DNA of 64,000 nucleotides from Endoryza sp044226045. GTDB lineage: Bacteria; Bacteroidota; Bacteroidia; Chitinophagales; Chitinophagaceae. This document shows positions 8,103 through 15,593 of this stretch, in pieces. Numbering within the stretch: the first letter of the stretch is position 1; each line of letters starts with the position of its first letter. Position numbers and translations under genes: made by a program. The DNA lies in the NCBI GenBank assembly GCA_044226045.1, contig JBGAHR010000008.1, positions 1-64,000 of the forward strand, written 5' to 3'. The notes beneath the pieces were generated by a model. That model saw only the letters and a list, made by a program, of their open reading frames with translations. It was not told where the DNA came from and ran no database searches.

Positions 8103-8330
8103 GGGCGCTGCGACCTGATCCGCCGCGGCGGACTACCAATTTCACGCAATGAATTATTTCAAAATAGCAAGTTCCCGCTCTCGCTCCCGCACTCGTTCTC
8201 TCCATGTGCCCGGAACTGGACTACCAATTTCACGCAATGAATTATTTCAAAATAACAAGTTCCCGCTCTCGCTCCCGCACTCGTACTCTCCCTGTGCCCA
8301 GAACTGGACTACCAATTTCGCGAAGAGTGA
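8103..8330 (-). repeat. three degenerate tRNA-Leu-derived copies in an 88-bp tandem array
   Basis: The motif ctaccaattt (the D-arm region of the adjacent tRNA-Leu, read on the plus strand) recurs at 8133, 8221 and 8309, exactly 88 bases apart. The unit ending at 8308 also carries tgtgcccagaactgga, identical to the 3' end of the true tRNA (8375-8390), fused directly to ctaccaattt, so about 47 internal tRNA bases are missing. The leftmost copy instead keeps gggcgctgcgacctga (8103-8118, identical to 8411-8426) followed by a palindrome tccgccgcggcgga. Between copies lies the module tcccgctctcgctccc. None can fold as a working tRNA. Confidence 0.75.
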
Positions 8331-8350
8331 GCTGTTGATTAAAAAACAAA

Positions 8351-8372
8351 AGCCTCGCATATCTGCGAGGCT
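8351..8372 (-). terminator. rho-independent terminator after tRNA-Leu
   Basis: AGCCTCGCA (8351-8359) and TGCGAGGCT (8364-8372) form a perfect 9-bp stem with a 4-base loop. The A-rich stretch at 8340-8350 gives a U-rich tail on the minus strand. It lies 3 bases past the tRNA 3' end. Confidence 0.8.
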
Positions 8373-8375
8373 TTG

Positions 8376-8459
8376 TGCCCAGAACTGGATTCGAACCAGC
8401 ACACCCTTGCGGGCGCTGCGACCTGAACACAGTGCGTCTACCAATTTCGCCATCTGGGC
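8376..8459 (-). tRNA. tRNA-Leu (anticodon CAG)
   Basis: The 84-base minus-strand gene has the acceptor stem GCCCAGA/TCTGGGC (8459-8453 with 8383-8377), the D arm with AATTGGTAGACGC, an anticodon stem CTGTG/CGCAG closing the loop TTCAGGT (anticodon CAG), a long class II variable arm (CGCCCGCAAGGGTG region) and the T loop GGTTCGAATCC. The long variable arm and anticodon identify leucine. The CCA end is not encoded, so it depends on the CCA-adding enzyme encoded at 12331. The mature 3' discriminator is A at 8376. Degenerate partial copies lie just downstream. Confidence 0.95.
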
Positions 8460-8498
8460 TCGGGGGTGCAAATATAGGGCTTCGCCAATAAAAAAACA

Positions 8499-9407
8499 CT
8501 ATTTTTTATGTGTTTTCCAGCCAATCAGCAACACGCCGGCTACCACCAGCAGAGTGCCGATCAACTGGGCGGCAAAGATTTTCTCTCCCAACACAAAATG
8601 AGCCTGCAAAATGGTGGAAACAGGCCCGATACTGGAAACAATGGCCACATTATTAGACCCGATTCGTTTTACACCGGCAGAGATCATAAAAGAAGGAATG
8701 ACGGTGGCAACAACCGCCAGCAGGAGGCCATACATCCAGTTTTCCCGAACAAGCTGAACGGGTACGGTAAATTGATGACTGAGGGCAAAATGAATAAAAA
8801 CACCGGCTGTTGAACTGAGCATGGCATAGGCGGTGAACTTGTTGGCACCAACTTTTGGAATCATTCTTCCACTGCCGGCAATATAGGTGGCATAGGTAAT
8901 GGCACAGAGGAAAATAAGGAAACTGCCCCAGTAAAAATGGGGGTTGCTCATGTCTTCTCTCAATTCACCAACATAAGCAATCCCGATACCGGTATAAGTC
9001 AAAACAAGCGCCATTTTCTGTATACCGCTGATCTTCTCCCCAAAAATGAAAAAGTTCATCAACAACACAAACGTGGGATATAAAAACAGGATAAGTCTCT
9101 CCAGACCGGCTGAAATATATTGTAACCCCACAAAATCCAGCAGGCTGCTCAGGTAATAACCAAACAATCCAAGCCCAACCACCTGCAGCCATTGCCGACG
9201 GGTAAATTGTACATTCTCTTTCTGACCACTGACGAGGAACGCGGTACCGAGGTAAAAGGGTAAAGAAAAAATCATGCGGAGGGTGAGCAGTGTCAGCGCA
9301 TCGGTCTTGATATCCGCAAAGGCTTTCTTTACAATGATGGCCTTGGTGGAAAACAACACTGCCCCCAGGAAAGTAATCACAAATCCTATGATGGCATTTC
9401 TTCGCAA
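8499..9407 (-). CDS. EamA/DMT-superfamily transporter
   Basis: The 302-residue protein is almost wholly hydrophobic with about ten membrane segments arranged as two EamA repeats (residues about 8-145 and 155-297). Typical features are the start AIIGFVITFLGAVLFSTKAIIVKKAF, the second-repeat motif VIPSFMISAGVKRIGSNNVAIVSSIGPVSTI and the end LIGTLLVVAGVLLIGW. Members export or import small metabolites such as amino acids; the substrate cannot be read from sequence. It lies directly upstream of the tRNA-Leu on the same strand, with a 39-base gap. Confidence 0.9.
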   Translation of the reverse strand: MRRNAIIGFVITFLGAVLFSTKAIIVKKAFADIKTDALTLLTLRMIFSLPFYLGTAFLVSGQKENVQFTRRQWLQVVGLGLFGYYLSSLLDFVGLQYISAGLERLILFLYPTFVLLMNFFIFGEKISGIQKMALVLTYTGIGIAYVGELREDMSNPHFYWGSFLIFLCAITYATYIAGSGRMIPKVGANKFTAYAMLSSTAGVFIHFALSHQFTVPVQLVRENWMYGLLLAVVATVIPSFMISAGVKRIGSNNVAIVSSIGPVSTILQAHFVLGEKIFAAQLIGTLLVVAGVLLIGWKTHKK

Positions 9408-9440
9408 CTATTAAAATGATTTGATGAAAACCGCTAAAAT

Positions 9441-9646
9441 CGAATTACGGATTACGAATTACGGATTACGGATGGCGGATGAAGAATGAATATGCAAAGA
9501 AATCAGGCTGAACCGATATGGGTACCACTCACCCTGACAACCCCTCAAGACAAGACTAGTAGAGCCGGACTCTTTATTTTTGACTTTTGACTTTTGAATT
9601 CGTAATCCGTCATCGCCCGTCATCCGTAATCCGTCATCCGTAATCA
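9441..9646. repeat. intergenic element with inverted ATTACGGAT-type arms
   Basis: The gap between the EamA gene and dapD is filled by a left arm of repeated attacggatt/attacgaatt (9443-9480) and a right arm of the opposite orientation, gtaatccgtcatccgtaat (9601-9644), around a core containing tttgacttttgacttttgaattcg (9579-9602). The same right-arm and core modules recur at 34250-34310. No coding capacity or RNA family is recognised. Confidence 0.65.
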
Positions 9647-9647
9647 C

Positions 9648-10460
9648 TCATACACTGACATTGAAATCCCTGAGCGCATCATTCAAACTGGTCTTCAGGT
9701 CTGTGCTGGGTTTGCGTTGACCTATGATAAGTGCACAGCTGACATTGTATTCGCCGGCTGGGAATTTTTTCAAATAGGAGCCGGGAATCACCACGCTGCG
9801 GGCAGGTACCCGTCCCTTGTATTCTTTAGGTTCTGATCCGCTCACATCTATGATTTTTGTGCTTTGCGTCAATACCACATTGGCGCCGAGAACGGCTTCT
9901 TTCTCCACAATCACCCCTTCCACCACAATACAACGGGATCCGATAAAACATCCGTCTTCAATAATGACCGGGCTGGCCTGCAAAGGCTCGAGTACCCCGC
10001 CGATGCCAACGCCACCACTCAGGTGAACACCTTTTCCAATCTGAGCACAACTGCCAACGGTGGCCCAGGTATCAACCATGGTTCCTTCATCTACATATGC
10101 GCCGATATTTACGTAGCTGGGCATCAGCACCACATTCCTGGCGATATAAGCTCCGTAGCGGGCAACTGCATGTGGCACGGCCCGTACACCCAATTCCTTG
10201 TAATTCTTTTTTAGCAACATCTTATCGTGAAACTCAAAAGGTTCAATGGTCCAGGTCTGCATTTGCTGAATGCCGAAATACATCAGTATGGCCTGCTTCA
10301 CCCATTCATTCACCTGCCAGCCGGATTCTCCGGGAGAAGCGGTACGCAAACGACCCTTGTCTACTTCCTCTATCACTGCGCGTACAGCATCCGAATATTT
10401 CTGGTCTTTTAATAATTCCCGGTTACTCCAGGCTTCAAGAATGAGTGACTTCAACTCCAT
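9648..10460 (-). CDS. dapD: 2,3,4,5-tetrahydropyridine-2,6-dicarboxylate N-succinyltransferase
   Basis: The enzyme succinylates tetrahydrodipicolinate in the lysine/diaminopimelate pathway, in the cytoplasm. The 270-residue length fits DapD. The N-terminal helical domain (1-100) is followed by a left-handed beta-helix of hexapeptide repeats (about 105-225), seen in NIGAYVDEGTMVDTWATVGSCAQIGKGVHLSGGVGIGGVLEP and the signature EDGCFIGSRCIVVEGVIVE. The end (GQRKPSTDLKTSLNDALRDF) is also typical. It stands alone; a -7 box lies 15 bases upstream of the ATG. Confidence 0.96.
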   Translation of the reverse strand: MELKSLILEAWSNRELLKDQKYSDAVRAVIEEVDKGRLRTASPGESGWQVNEWVKQAILMYFGIQQMQTWTIEPFEFHDKMLLKKNYKELGVRAVPHAVARYGAYIARNVVLMPSYVNIGAYVDEGTMVDTWATVGSCAQIGKGVHLSGGVGIGGVLEPLQASPVIIEDGCFIGSRCIVVEGVIVEKEAVLGANVVLTQSTKIIDVSGSEPKEYKGRVPARSVVIPGSYLKKFPAGEYNVSCALIIGQRKPSTDLKTSLNDALRDFNVSV

Positions 10461-10474
10461 TATCAGTTTTTTTG

Positions 10475-10507
10475 CAAAACTAACAGATTGAAGGTTTATT
10501 CTGTCAA
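10475..10507 (-). promoter_or_regulatory. promoter of dapD
   Basis: On the minus strand the -7 box TAGTTTTG (10482 to 10475) matches TAnnTTTG, and a TTG (10507-10505) lies 22 bases upstream. The predicted start of transcription is near 10469, only about 10 bases before the ATG at 10460, so the leader would be very short. Confidence 0.5.
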
Positions 10508-10575
10508 TTATTTACCTGCCTTATTCACGGGCGGTGTGTGTAAATTGCGGAAGCAATAGAAACAGATTGGCGATC

Positions 10576-11151
10576 ATGCTCAACAATATTTTTGAAGATG
10601 ATATCAAACATTCGCTGGAGGTGCTCCGGTCGGGCGGCATCATTCTATATCCAACAGATACAGTTTGGGGCATTGGTTGTGATGCCACAAACGAATCGGC
10701 GGTGAACAGAATCCATGAACTGAAAAAAAGACCCGTTCATAAAGGAATGATCGTATTACTGGCGCAGGAGAGAGAGTTATTGCAATTTGTGGCTGCACCC
10801 GATATGGAAGTGTTCCAGTACCTCGATACGGTAACAAAACCCACCACTGTAATCTATCAGGGGGCCATTGGTCTGGCAGAAAACCTGCTGGCAGATGACG
10901 GAAGCATCGGTATTCGAATTGTAAAGGATGAGTTCTGCCGTCACCTGGTGAAGAGGCTGGGAAAACCATTGGTCTCAACCTCTGCCAATCTTTCGGGCGC
11001 CCCTTCACCGGTTCTGTTTACAGACGTATCACCGGACATCATCCGTGGAGTAGATTATGTGGTGAAATACCGGCAGGATGATCCGGAACCGCGCACAGCC
11101 TCCGCGATTGTTTCCTGGAACCATGGCCAGGCATCAGTCATTCGTTCCTGA
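10576..11151 (+). CDS. L-threonylcarbamoyladenylate synthase (Sua5/YciO/YrdC)
   Basis: This 191-residue protein is of the YrdC type, which makes threonylcarbamoyl-AMP for the t6A37 modification of tRNAs reading ANN codons. Seen motifs are GGIILYPTDTVWGIGCDA (threonine/ATP pocket), KKRPVHKGMIVLL (KRP signature), IGIRIVKDEFC and PLVSTSANLSG. ATG 10576 gives the usual N-terminus; an upstream ATG at 10534 adds 14 residues without conserved features. No C-terminal Sua5 domain is present. It begins 115 bases from the divergent dapD gene. Confidence 0.93.
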   Translation: MLNNIFEDDIKHSLEVLRSGGIILYPTDTVWGIGCDATNESAVNRIHELKKRPVHKGMIVLLAQERELLQFVAAPDMEVFQYLDTVTKPTTVIYQGAIGLAENLLADDGSIGIRIVKDEFCRHLVKRLGKPLVSTSANLSGAPSPVLFTDVSPDIIRGVDYVVKYRQDDPEPRTASAIVSWNHGQASVIRS

Positions 11152-11196
11152 AACGCAAACAATCCGATTCTGATCGGCCTGTTCAATACATATTCT

Positions 11197-11204
11197 TAGT
11201 TTTG
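11197..11204 (+). promoter_or_regulatory. -7 box for the GT9 gene, near-leaderless
   Basis: TAGTTTTG matches TAnnTTTG and ends 7 bases before the ATG at 11212. With the usual spacing the transcript would start at or within a few bases of the start codon. No clear -33 element is seen. Confidence 0.45.
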
Positions 11205-11211
11205 CGCCCAC

Positions 11212-12213
11212 ATGAAGAAAATCCTGGTTATACAAACAGCTTTTATCGGTGATGTGGTGCTGGCAACAGCGCTGATTGAAAAACTGCATTCACATTACCC
11301 CGATGCGGCTATTGATTTCCTGGTCAGGAAGGGAAATGAAGGACTCCTCACCGACCATCCGTATTTACGGGATGTGCTGGTTTGGAATAAAAAGGAAAAC
11401 AAGTGGGGACACCTCTACGATATGTTGAAACTGATTCGTAACAAACATTACGATACTGTCATCAATGTTCAAAGATTTGCTGCTACGGGACTATTAACGG
11501 CCTTTTCAGGCGCCAAACTCAAGATTGGCTTCGACAAAAATCCGCTGAGCTTTCTCTTCACCAAGAGCATCAAACATGTCATTAGTACGGCGGATAAACC
11601 TTTGCATGAAGTAGACAGAAACCAGCTGTTGATCGCTTCTTTTACAGACGACCAGGCGGCGAAACCACGGTTATATCCTTCCCAATCTGATTTTGATGCG
11701 GTCAGCCAATTCAAAGGACAACCTTATATAGTGGTTGCCCCGGCTTCGGTTTGGTTCACCAAGCAATACCCGCCCGATAAATGGACGGCATTTATCAATC
11801 GCCTTCCGGCTTCGCTGAAAGTGTACCTCATAGGAGCTCCTTCTGACAAGGCGCTTTGTGAAAAGATCAAAAACGATTCCACGCATTCATCTATCGAAAT
11901 ACTGGCAGGAAAACTGAATTTTCTACAATCAGCCGCCCTGCAACAGGACGCACAAATGAATTTTGTAAATGACTCTGCTCCGATGCATTTCGCATCAGCG
12001 ATGAATGCACCTGTAACCGCCGTTTATTGTTCCACCCTTCCTTCATTTGGTTTCGGTCCGCTGTCCGATAATCGTCATATCGTTGAAATCGACCACCCGC
12101 TCGACTGCCGGCCCTGCGGCCTTCATGGCCATGCAACCTGCCCCAAGGGCCATTTTCGATGCGCCTATGAGATCAGGGAGGAGCAGGTATTGCAGACACT
12201 TGATGGTTTTTAG
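11212..12213 (+). CDS. glycosyltransferase family 9, heptosyltransferase-like
   Basis: The 333-residue protein starts with KKILVIQTAFIGDVVLATALIEKLHSHYP, the GT9 N-terminal motif, and has the C-terminal acceptor/donor segment NDSAPMHFASAMNAPVTAVYC. It ends with a Cys-rich motif CRPCGLHGHATCPKGHFRC that fits the WaaF-like group and might bind metal. Members add heptose to the lipopolysaccharide core in the cytoplasm. A donor pathway is plausible because an hldD-like epimerase is encoded at 44891. The exact sugar is not known. A long inverted repeat follows the stop codon. Confidence 0.88.
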   Translation: MKKILVIQTAFIGDVVLATALIEKLHSHYPDAAIDFLVRKGNEGLLTDHPYLRDVLVWNKKENKWGHLYDMLKLIRNKHYDTVINVQRFAATGLLTAFSGAKLKIGFDKNPLSFLFTKSIKHVISTADKPLHEVDRNQLLIASFTDDQAAKPRLYPSQSDFDAVSQFKGQPYIVVAPASVWFTKQYPPDKWTAFINRLPASLKVYLIGAPSDKALCEKIKNDSTHSSIEILAGKLNFLQSAALQQDAQMNFVNDSAPMHFASAMNAPVTAVYCSTLPSFGFGPLSDNRHIVEIDHPLDCRPCGLHGHATCPKGHFRCAYEIREEQVLQTLDGF

Positions 12214-12315
12214 TTTATGGTTTATCGTTTAACGTTTCACGCTTGCAATAAGCAAATGGGAAGCGTAAAATGTTTGTTCAAAACATGAAACGATAAACGA
12301 TAAACCATAAACTAA
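12210..12315. repeat. 30-bp inverted repeat between GT9 and cca
   Basis: The arm at 12210-12239 (ttagtttatggtttatcg...) and the arm at 12286-12315 are reverse complements with one mismatch in 30. Inside, CGCTT (12240-12244) pairs with AAGCG (12261-12265), and tgtttgttcaaaaca (12271-12285) forms its own hairpin, so the RNA would make a branched structure. The left arm overlaps the last bases of the GT9 gene. The right arm ends three bases before the cca -7 box. Similar cgtttcatgtttcacg sequence recurs at 34168-34190. Confidence 0.8.
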
Positions 12316-12317
12316 TT

Positions 12318-12325
12318 TACCTTTG
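12318..12325 (+). promoter_or_regulatory. -7 box for cca, probably leaderless
   Basis: TACCTTTG matches TAnnTTTG and ends only 5 bases before the ATG at 12331, so the start of transcription should coincide with or closely precede the start codon. The -33 region would lie in the right arm of the inverted repeat and shows no clear TTG. Confidence 0.45.
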
Positions 12326-12330
12326 CCCGC

Positions 12331-13764
12331 ATGGATATCCGGTGTTCAGAAAAGGAAATGTTTGTCTTTAATAAAATCGCTCATGCGGCACAGGAAATGA
12401 ATGTTCCCTGTTACCTCATCGGGGGATTCGTACGTGATAAGCTGATCGAAAGGGCAACCAAGGATGCGGATATCGTGTGCGTAGGAGACGGGATTGAACT
12501 GGCTCATAAAGTGGCTGCCAGGTTTCAGCCTAAACCGGTGGTTAACTATTTTAAGAATTTCGGTACGGCCCAAATCAGAATGGGCGATTGGGAAATTGAA
12601 TTTGTGGGCGCCCGAAAAGAAAGTTACCGGTATCATTCCCGCAATCCGGAAGTGAGCCCGGGAACATTGGAAGACGACCAGCGTCGGCGCGATTTTACCA
12701 TCAATGCACTTGCCATCAGCCTCAACCAGGCCGACTTTGGCAAACTGATCGATCCTTTTGAGGGCCTGCAGGACTTGTCGAAAAAAATCATTAAAACGCC
12801 GCTCGACCCCAACCAGACATTCAGCGATGACCCGCTGAGAATGTTGCGCGCCATTCGATTTGCTTCCCAACTGGACTTTCATATTGACGCGGAAACCTAT
12901 GAAGGAATCCGAATGAATATTGAAAGGATCCGTATCATCAGCCAGGAACGAATTACAGATGAATTGAACAAGATCCTGATGAGCCGAAAACCCTCGGTGG
13001 GGTTTGACCTGCTTTACAAAACAGGACTTTTACACATCATTTTCCCGGCGATGGTCGACCTGGCAGGCGCAGAATACATCGATGGAAAGGGACATAAAGA
13101 CAATTTCTATCATACCCTCCAGGTCGTGGATAATATTTCCCCGCATACCCAGGATCTCTGGTTAAGATGGGCAGCATTATTGCATGATATTGGTAAACCG
13201 GCCACCAAGAAATTTGAACAGGGGCATGGCTGGACTTTCCATGGTCACGAAGTGGTCGGGGGTCGGATGATCGGGAAAATCTTTACCAAACTGAAGCTTC
13301 CGCAGAATGAGAAAATGCGTTTTGTGAGAAAAATGGTGGAACTGCATCTGCGACCCATCAGTCTGACCAAAGAAAACATTACCGATAGTGCGATTCGCCG
13401 ACTGCTGTTCGATGCGGGAGATGATATAGAGTCGCTCATGATGTTGTGTGAGGCGGATATCACCTCCAAGAATAAAATGAAAGTAAAGCGCTACCTGGAG
13501 AATTTTGAACTGGTCCGGCAGCGGCTGAAGGAAGTGGAAGAAAAAGACAAGATCAGGAACTGGCAGCCACCCGTTACAGGAGAGATGATCATGGAAATAT
13601 TCGGACTGCCACCCAGTAAGCCGGTGGGCGATCTGAAAAATGCGATCCGGGAAGCCATTCTCGATGGAGAGATAGAAAACTCATATGCTGCCGCCCATGC
13701 GTACATGATGCAGAAGGCTGCGGAGATGAACCTGCAGCCGGTCGGGAAACAGTCAAATGAGTGA
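12331..13764 (+). CDS. cca: CCA-adding tRNA nucleotidyltransferase with HD domain
   Basis: The 477-residue class II nucleotidyltransferase shows the head motif YLIGGFVRDKLIERATKDADIV (GGxVRD and the DxD metal site), RRRDFTINALA, DPLRMLRAIRFASQLDF and the ERITDELNKIL helix. The C-terminal half carries an HD domain (LLHDIGKPATKKF, residues about 285-300), often a phosphodiesterase/phosphatase. It completes tRNA 3' ends; the tRNA-Leu in this window has no encoded CCA. Poly(A) polymerase is an alternative role of the family, less likely with a single copy. The transcript appears leaderless. Confidence 0.93.
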   Translation: MDIRCSEKEMFVFNKIAHAAQEMNVPCYLIGGFVRDKLIERATKDADIVCVGDGIELAHKVAARFQPKPVVNYFKNFGTAQIRMGDWEIEFVGARKESYRYHSRNPEVSPGTLEDDQRRRDFTINALAISLNQADFGKLIDPFEGLQDLSKKIIKTPLDPNQTFSDDPLRMLRAIRFASQLDFHIDAETYEGIRMNIERIRIISQERITDELNKILMSRKPSVGFDLLYKTGLLHIIFPAMVDLAGAEYIDGKGHKDNFYHTLQVVDNISPHTQDLWLRWAALLHDIGKPATKKFEQGHGWTFHGHEVVGGRMIGKIFTKLKLPQNEKMRFVRKMVELHLRPISLTKENITDSAIRRLLFDAGDDIESLMMLCEADITSKNKMKVKRYLENFELVRQRLKEVEEKDKIRNWQPPVTGEMIMEIFGLPPSKPVGDLKNAIREAILDGEIENSYAAAHAYMMQKAAEMNLQPVGKQSNE

Positions 13765-13827
13765 ATTCCCTTATTTTTGACTCGCTGGGCAGTAACAGCC
13801 GGCATCGTTAAATAAAAAATGTAATCA

Positions 13828-14400
13828 ATGGCGGTTTTAAGATTCAGGATCTATTTTGAAGAAGACGACAGCGTTTACCGCGATGTGGCAGTAAAGCATA
13901 CGCAGCATTTCATCCAATTGCACCAGATCATCCTGAAAGCATACGAATTCGACAGTAAACACCAGGCCACTTTTTACCGGAGTAACGACAACTGGCAAAG
14001 AGGCCGTGAGATATCGCTGGAGAAATATGATAAAGAATACAAGGCACCACCACTGATGATGAGCGAAACAACGGTTGGCTCCGAAATCAGGGATCCAAAC
14101 CAGCGGTTCATCTACGTATATGACTTTAATCGTAACTGGACTTTCCTCGTTGAGCTGATCAAAGTGGAAAAGGAAGAAAATGCCAAACTCGATTATCCTG
14201 CTGTTCTGCGCTCAGAAGGCATCGCACCCTCTCAATATGGAACCAAGGGGCTGGTGGGCGATAAACTCGCTGAAATGGAAGAAAAATACGATCTCAGCGC
14301 CGGCGCCGAGGGCTTTGGAACCGAAGGAGAAGAAGGCGAATCGGACGACTTCGGATTGGCAGAAGAAGGAGAGGGCGAGGGCGGCGACGATACTATTTAA
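13828..14400 (+). CDS. pRiA4b ORF-3-like protein with acidic tail
   Basis: The 190-residue protein matches the plasmid pRiA4b ORF-3-like family in its core: FRIYFEEDDSVYRDVAVKHTQHFIQLHQIILKAYEFDSKHQATFY, EKYDKEYK and YVYDFNRNWTFLVELIKVE. The function of this family is unknown. Residues about 160-190 are a low-complexity Glu/Gly/Asp tail. It lies between cca and miaA in the same direction (63 and 26 bases), so it may be coexpressed with tRNA-modification genes. The label comes from a plasmid homologue; nothing here suggests a plasmid. Confidence 0.8.
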   Translation: MAVLRFRIYFEEDDSVYRDVAVKHTQHFIQLHQIILKAYEFDSKHQATFYRSNDNWQRGREISLEKYDKEYKAPPLMMSETTVGSEIRDPNQRFIYVYDFNRNWTFLVELIKVEKEENAKLDYPAVLRSEGIAPSQYGTKGLVGDKLAEMEEKYDLSAGAEGFGTEGEEGESDDFGLAEEGEGEGGDDTI

Positions 14401-14426
14401 AAAGCGATCCATTTGCATCCGCGCGC

Positions 14427-15347
14427 ATGAATGCCAAAACCTGCATCATCATTACAGGACCTACGGCTGTAGGTAAAACTTCCATCGCCATAAGGCTGGC
14501 AAAACATTTCAATACAGAGATCATCTCTGCCGATTCCAGACAATGTTATCGCGAACTCTCCATTGGCGTAGCCAAACCATCTGACGATGAACTCAGGGAG
14601 GTTCATCATTGGTTCATCAACTCTCATTCCATACACGACAACGTGAGCGCTGCTGACTTCGAGCAATATGCGCTGATGGCAGTTCAACGAATATTTGAAA
14701 ATCATGAGGTGGCCATTATGGTAGGTGGTACCGGATTATATATAAAGGCGTTTATGGAAGGACTCGACCAGATACCGCCGGTCGATCCGCAGGTGCGCCA
14801 GCAGGTGATTAAATTATACGAAGAGAAAGGCATTGATTTTCTAAGAGAAACCGTGCAACAGGCTGATCCGCTTTTTGCCGAAAAAGGGGATACAGATAAT
14901 CCGCAACGATTGATGCGGGCTCTCGAAGTGAAATGGGCCACCGGAAAATCCATCCGGCATTTCCAGGAAGGAATGAAAGCCGCCCGGCCATTCAACATAA
15001 TAACCATTGGACTTGAACTTCCGCGTGAACAGCTTTATCAACAGATAGACCTTCGCGTAGATCAAATGATTGCCAGCGGATTGGTAGAAGAAGCACGTCA
15101 GATCTATGATTATCGTCATCTGAATGCCTTGCAAACGGTGGGATATTCGGAATTGTACGAGCACTTCGATGGAAAATGTACATTGCAGGAAGCGATCGAA
15201 AAGATAAAGCAGCATACCAGGAATTATGCTAAACGACAACTCACCTGGTTTAAGAAAGCTGGCATAAACGCCAACTTCTCGCCTGCAGATTGGCATAAAT
15301 TACTTCCGTATGTAGAAACTAAACTACAGTCTTCAAATTTTACTTAG
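14427..15347 (+). CDS. miaA: tRNA dimethylallyltransferase
   Basis: MiaA adds a dimethylallyl group to N6 of A37 in tRNAs that read UNN codons. The 306-residue protein has the P-loop ITGPTAVGKTSIA (residues 8-20), EIISADSRQCYRELSIGVAKPS, the VGGTGLYIKAF segment, the C-terminal LQTVGYSEL and the RQLTWFK motif. It begins 26 bases after the preceding gene. A weak box TCCATTTG (one mismatch to TAnnTTTG) sits 11 bases before the ATG and may be an internal promoter. Confidence 0.97.
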   Translation: MNAKTCIIITGPTAVGKTSIAIRLAKHFNTEIISADSRQCYRELSIGVAKPSDDELREVHHWFINSHSIHDNVSAADFEQYALMAVQRIFENHEVAIMVGGTGLYIKAFMEGLDQIPPVDPQVRQQVIKLYEEKGIDFLRETVQQADPLFAEKGDTDNPQRLMRALEVKWATGKSIRHFQEGMKAARPFNIITIGLELPREQLYQQIDLRVDQMIASGLVEEARQIYDYRHLNALQTVGYSELYEHFDGKCTLQEAIEKIKQHTRNYAKRQLTWFKKAGINANFSPADWHKLLPYVETKLQSSNFT

Positions 15348-15531
15348 TACCTCCTAAATTAAATGAATAATTCTCGGGATTAACCGGATAGAAATTAAAT
15401 AAAAAGTCTCTTCTATCCGATATTAGCATAGTACTTATGCAAACCGTCCAATATCATTGAAGTCCGTTTTTTTCCAGTAGTCCTATGAAAGCAATTTGAA
15501 AGGTTAAGGGTCTGATGTAACCTCGAAAACA

Positions 15532-15561
15532 AAAATCCCCCCGCTTTGGCGGGGGGATTTT
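15532..15561. terminator. bidirectional terminator between miaA and the FadL-type gene
   Basis: AAAATCCCCCCGC (15532-15544) and GCGGGGGGATTTT (15549-15561) form a perfect 13-bp stem with loop TTTG. A and T runs flank both sides, so it can end the convergent transcripts. The preceding 180 bases hold only a looser dyad, CGGATAGA (15385) with TCTATCCG (15412), and no gene. Confidence 0.85.
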
Positions 15562-15593
15562 ATTTTAAAGCTGTTTTATATTCAGACAGAATC

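Noticed and set aside
8103..8330. Prophage or integrative-element attachment site next to the tRNA-Leu
   Set aside because: No integrase or element cargo is near, and the copies have internal tRNA parts fused, whereas an attachment duplication would repeat a continuous tRNA 3' end.
8149..8601. 150-codon plus-strand frame and two minus-strand frames across 8242-8499
   Set aside because: They are made of the 88-bp repeats and the antisense or sense of the tRNA-Leu gene; low-complexity Ser/Arg translation is a repeat artefact.
13828..14400. Plasmid or transposon insertion suggested by the pRiA4b ORF-3 name
   Set aside because: No transposase, terminal repeats or composition break is visible; it sits in a normal chromosomal gene run.
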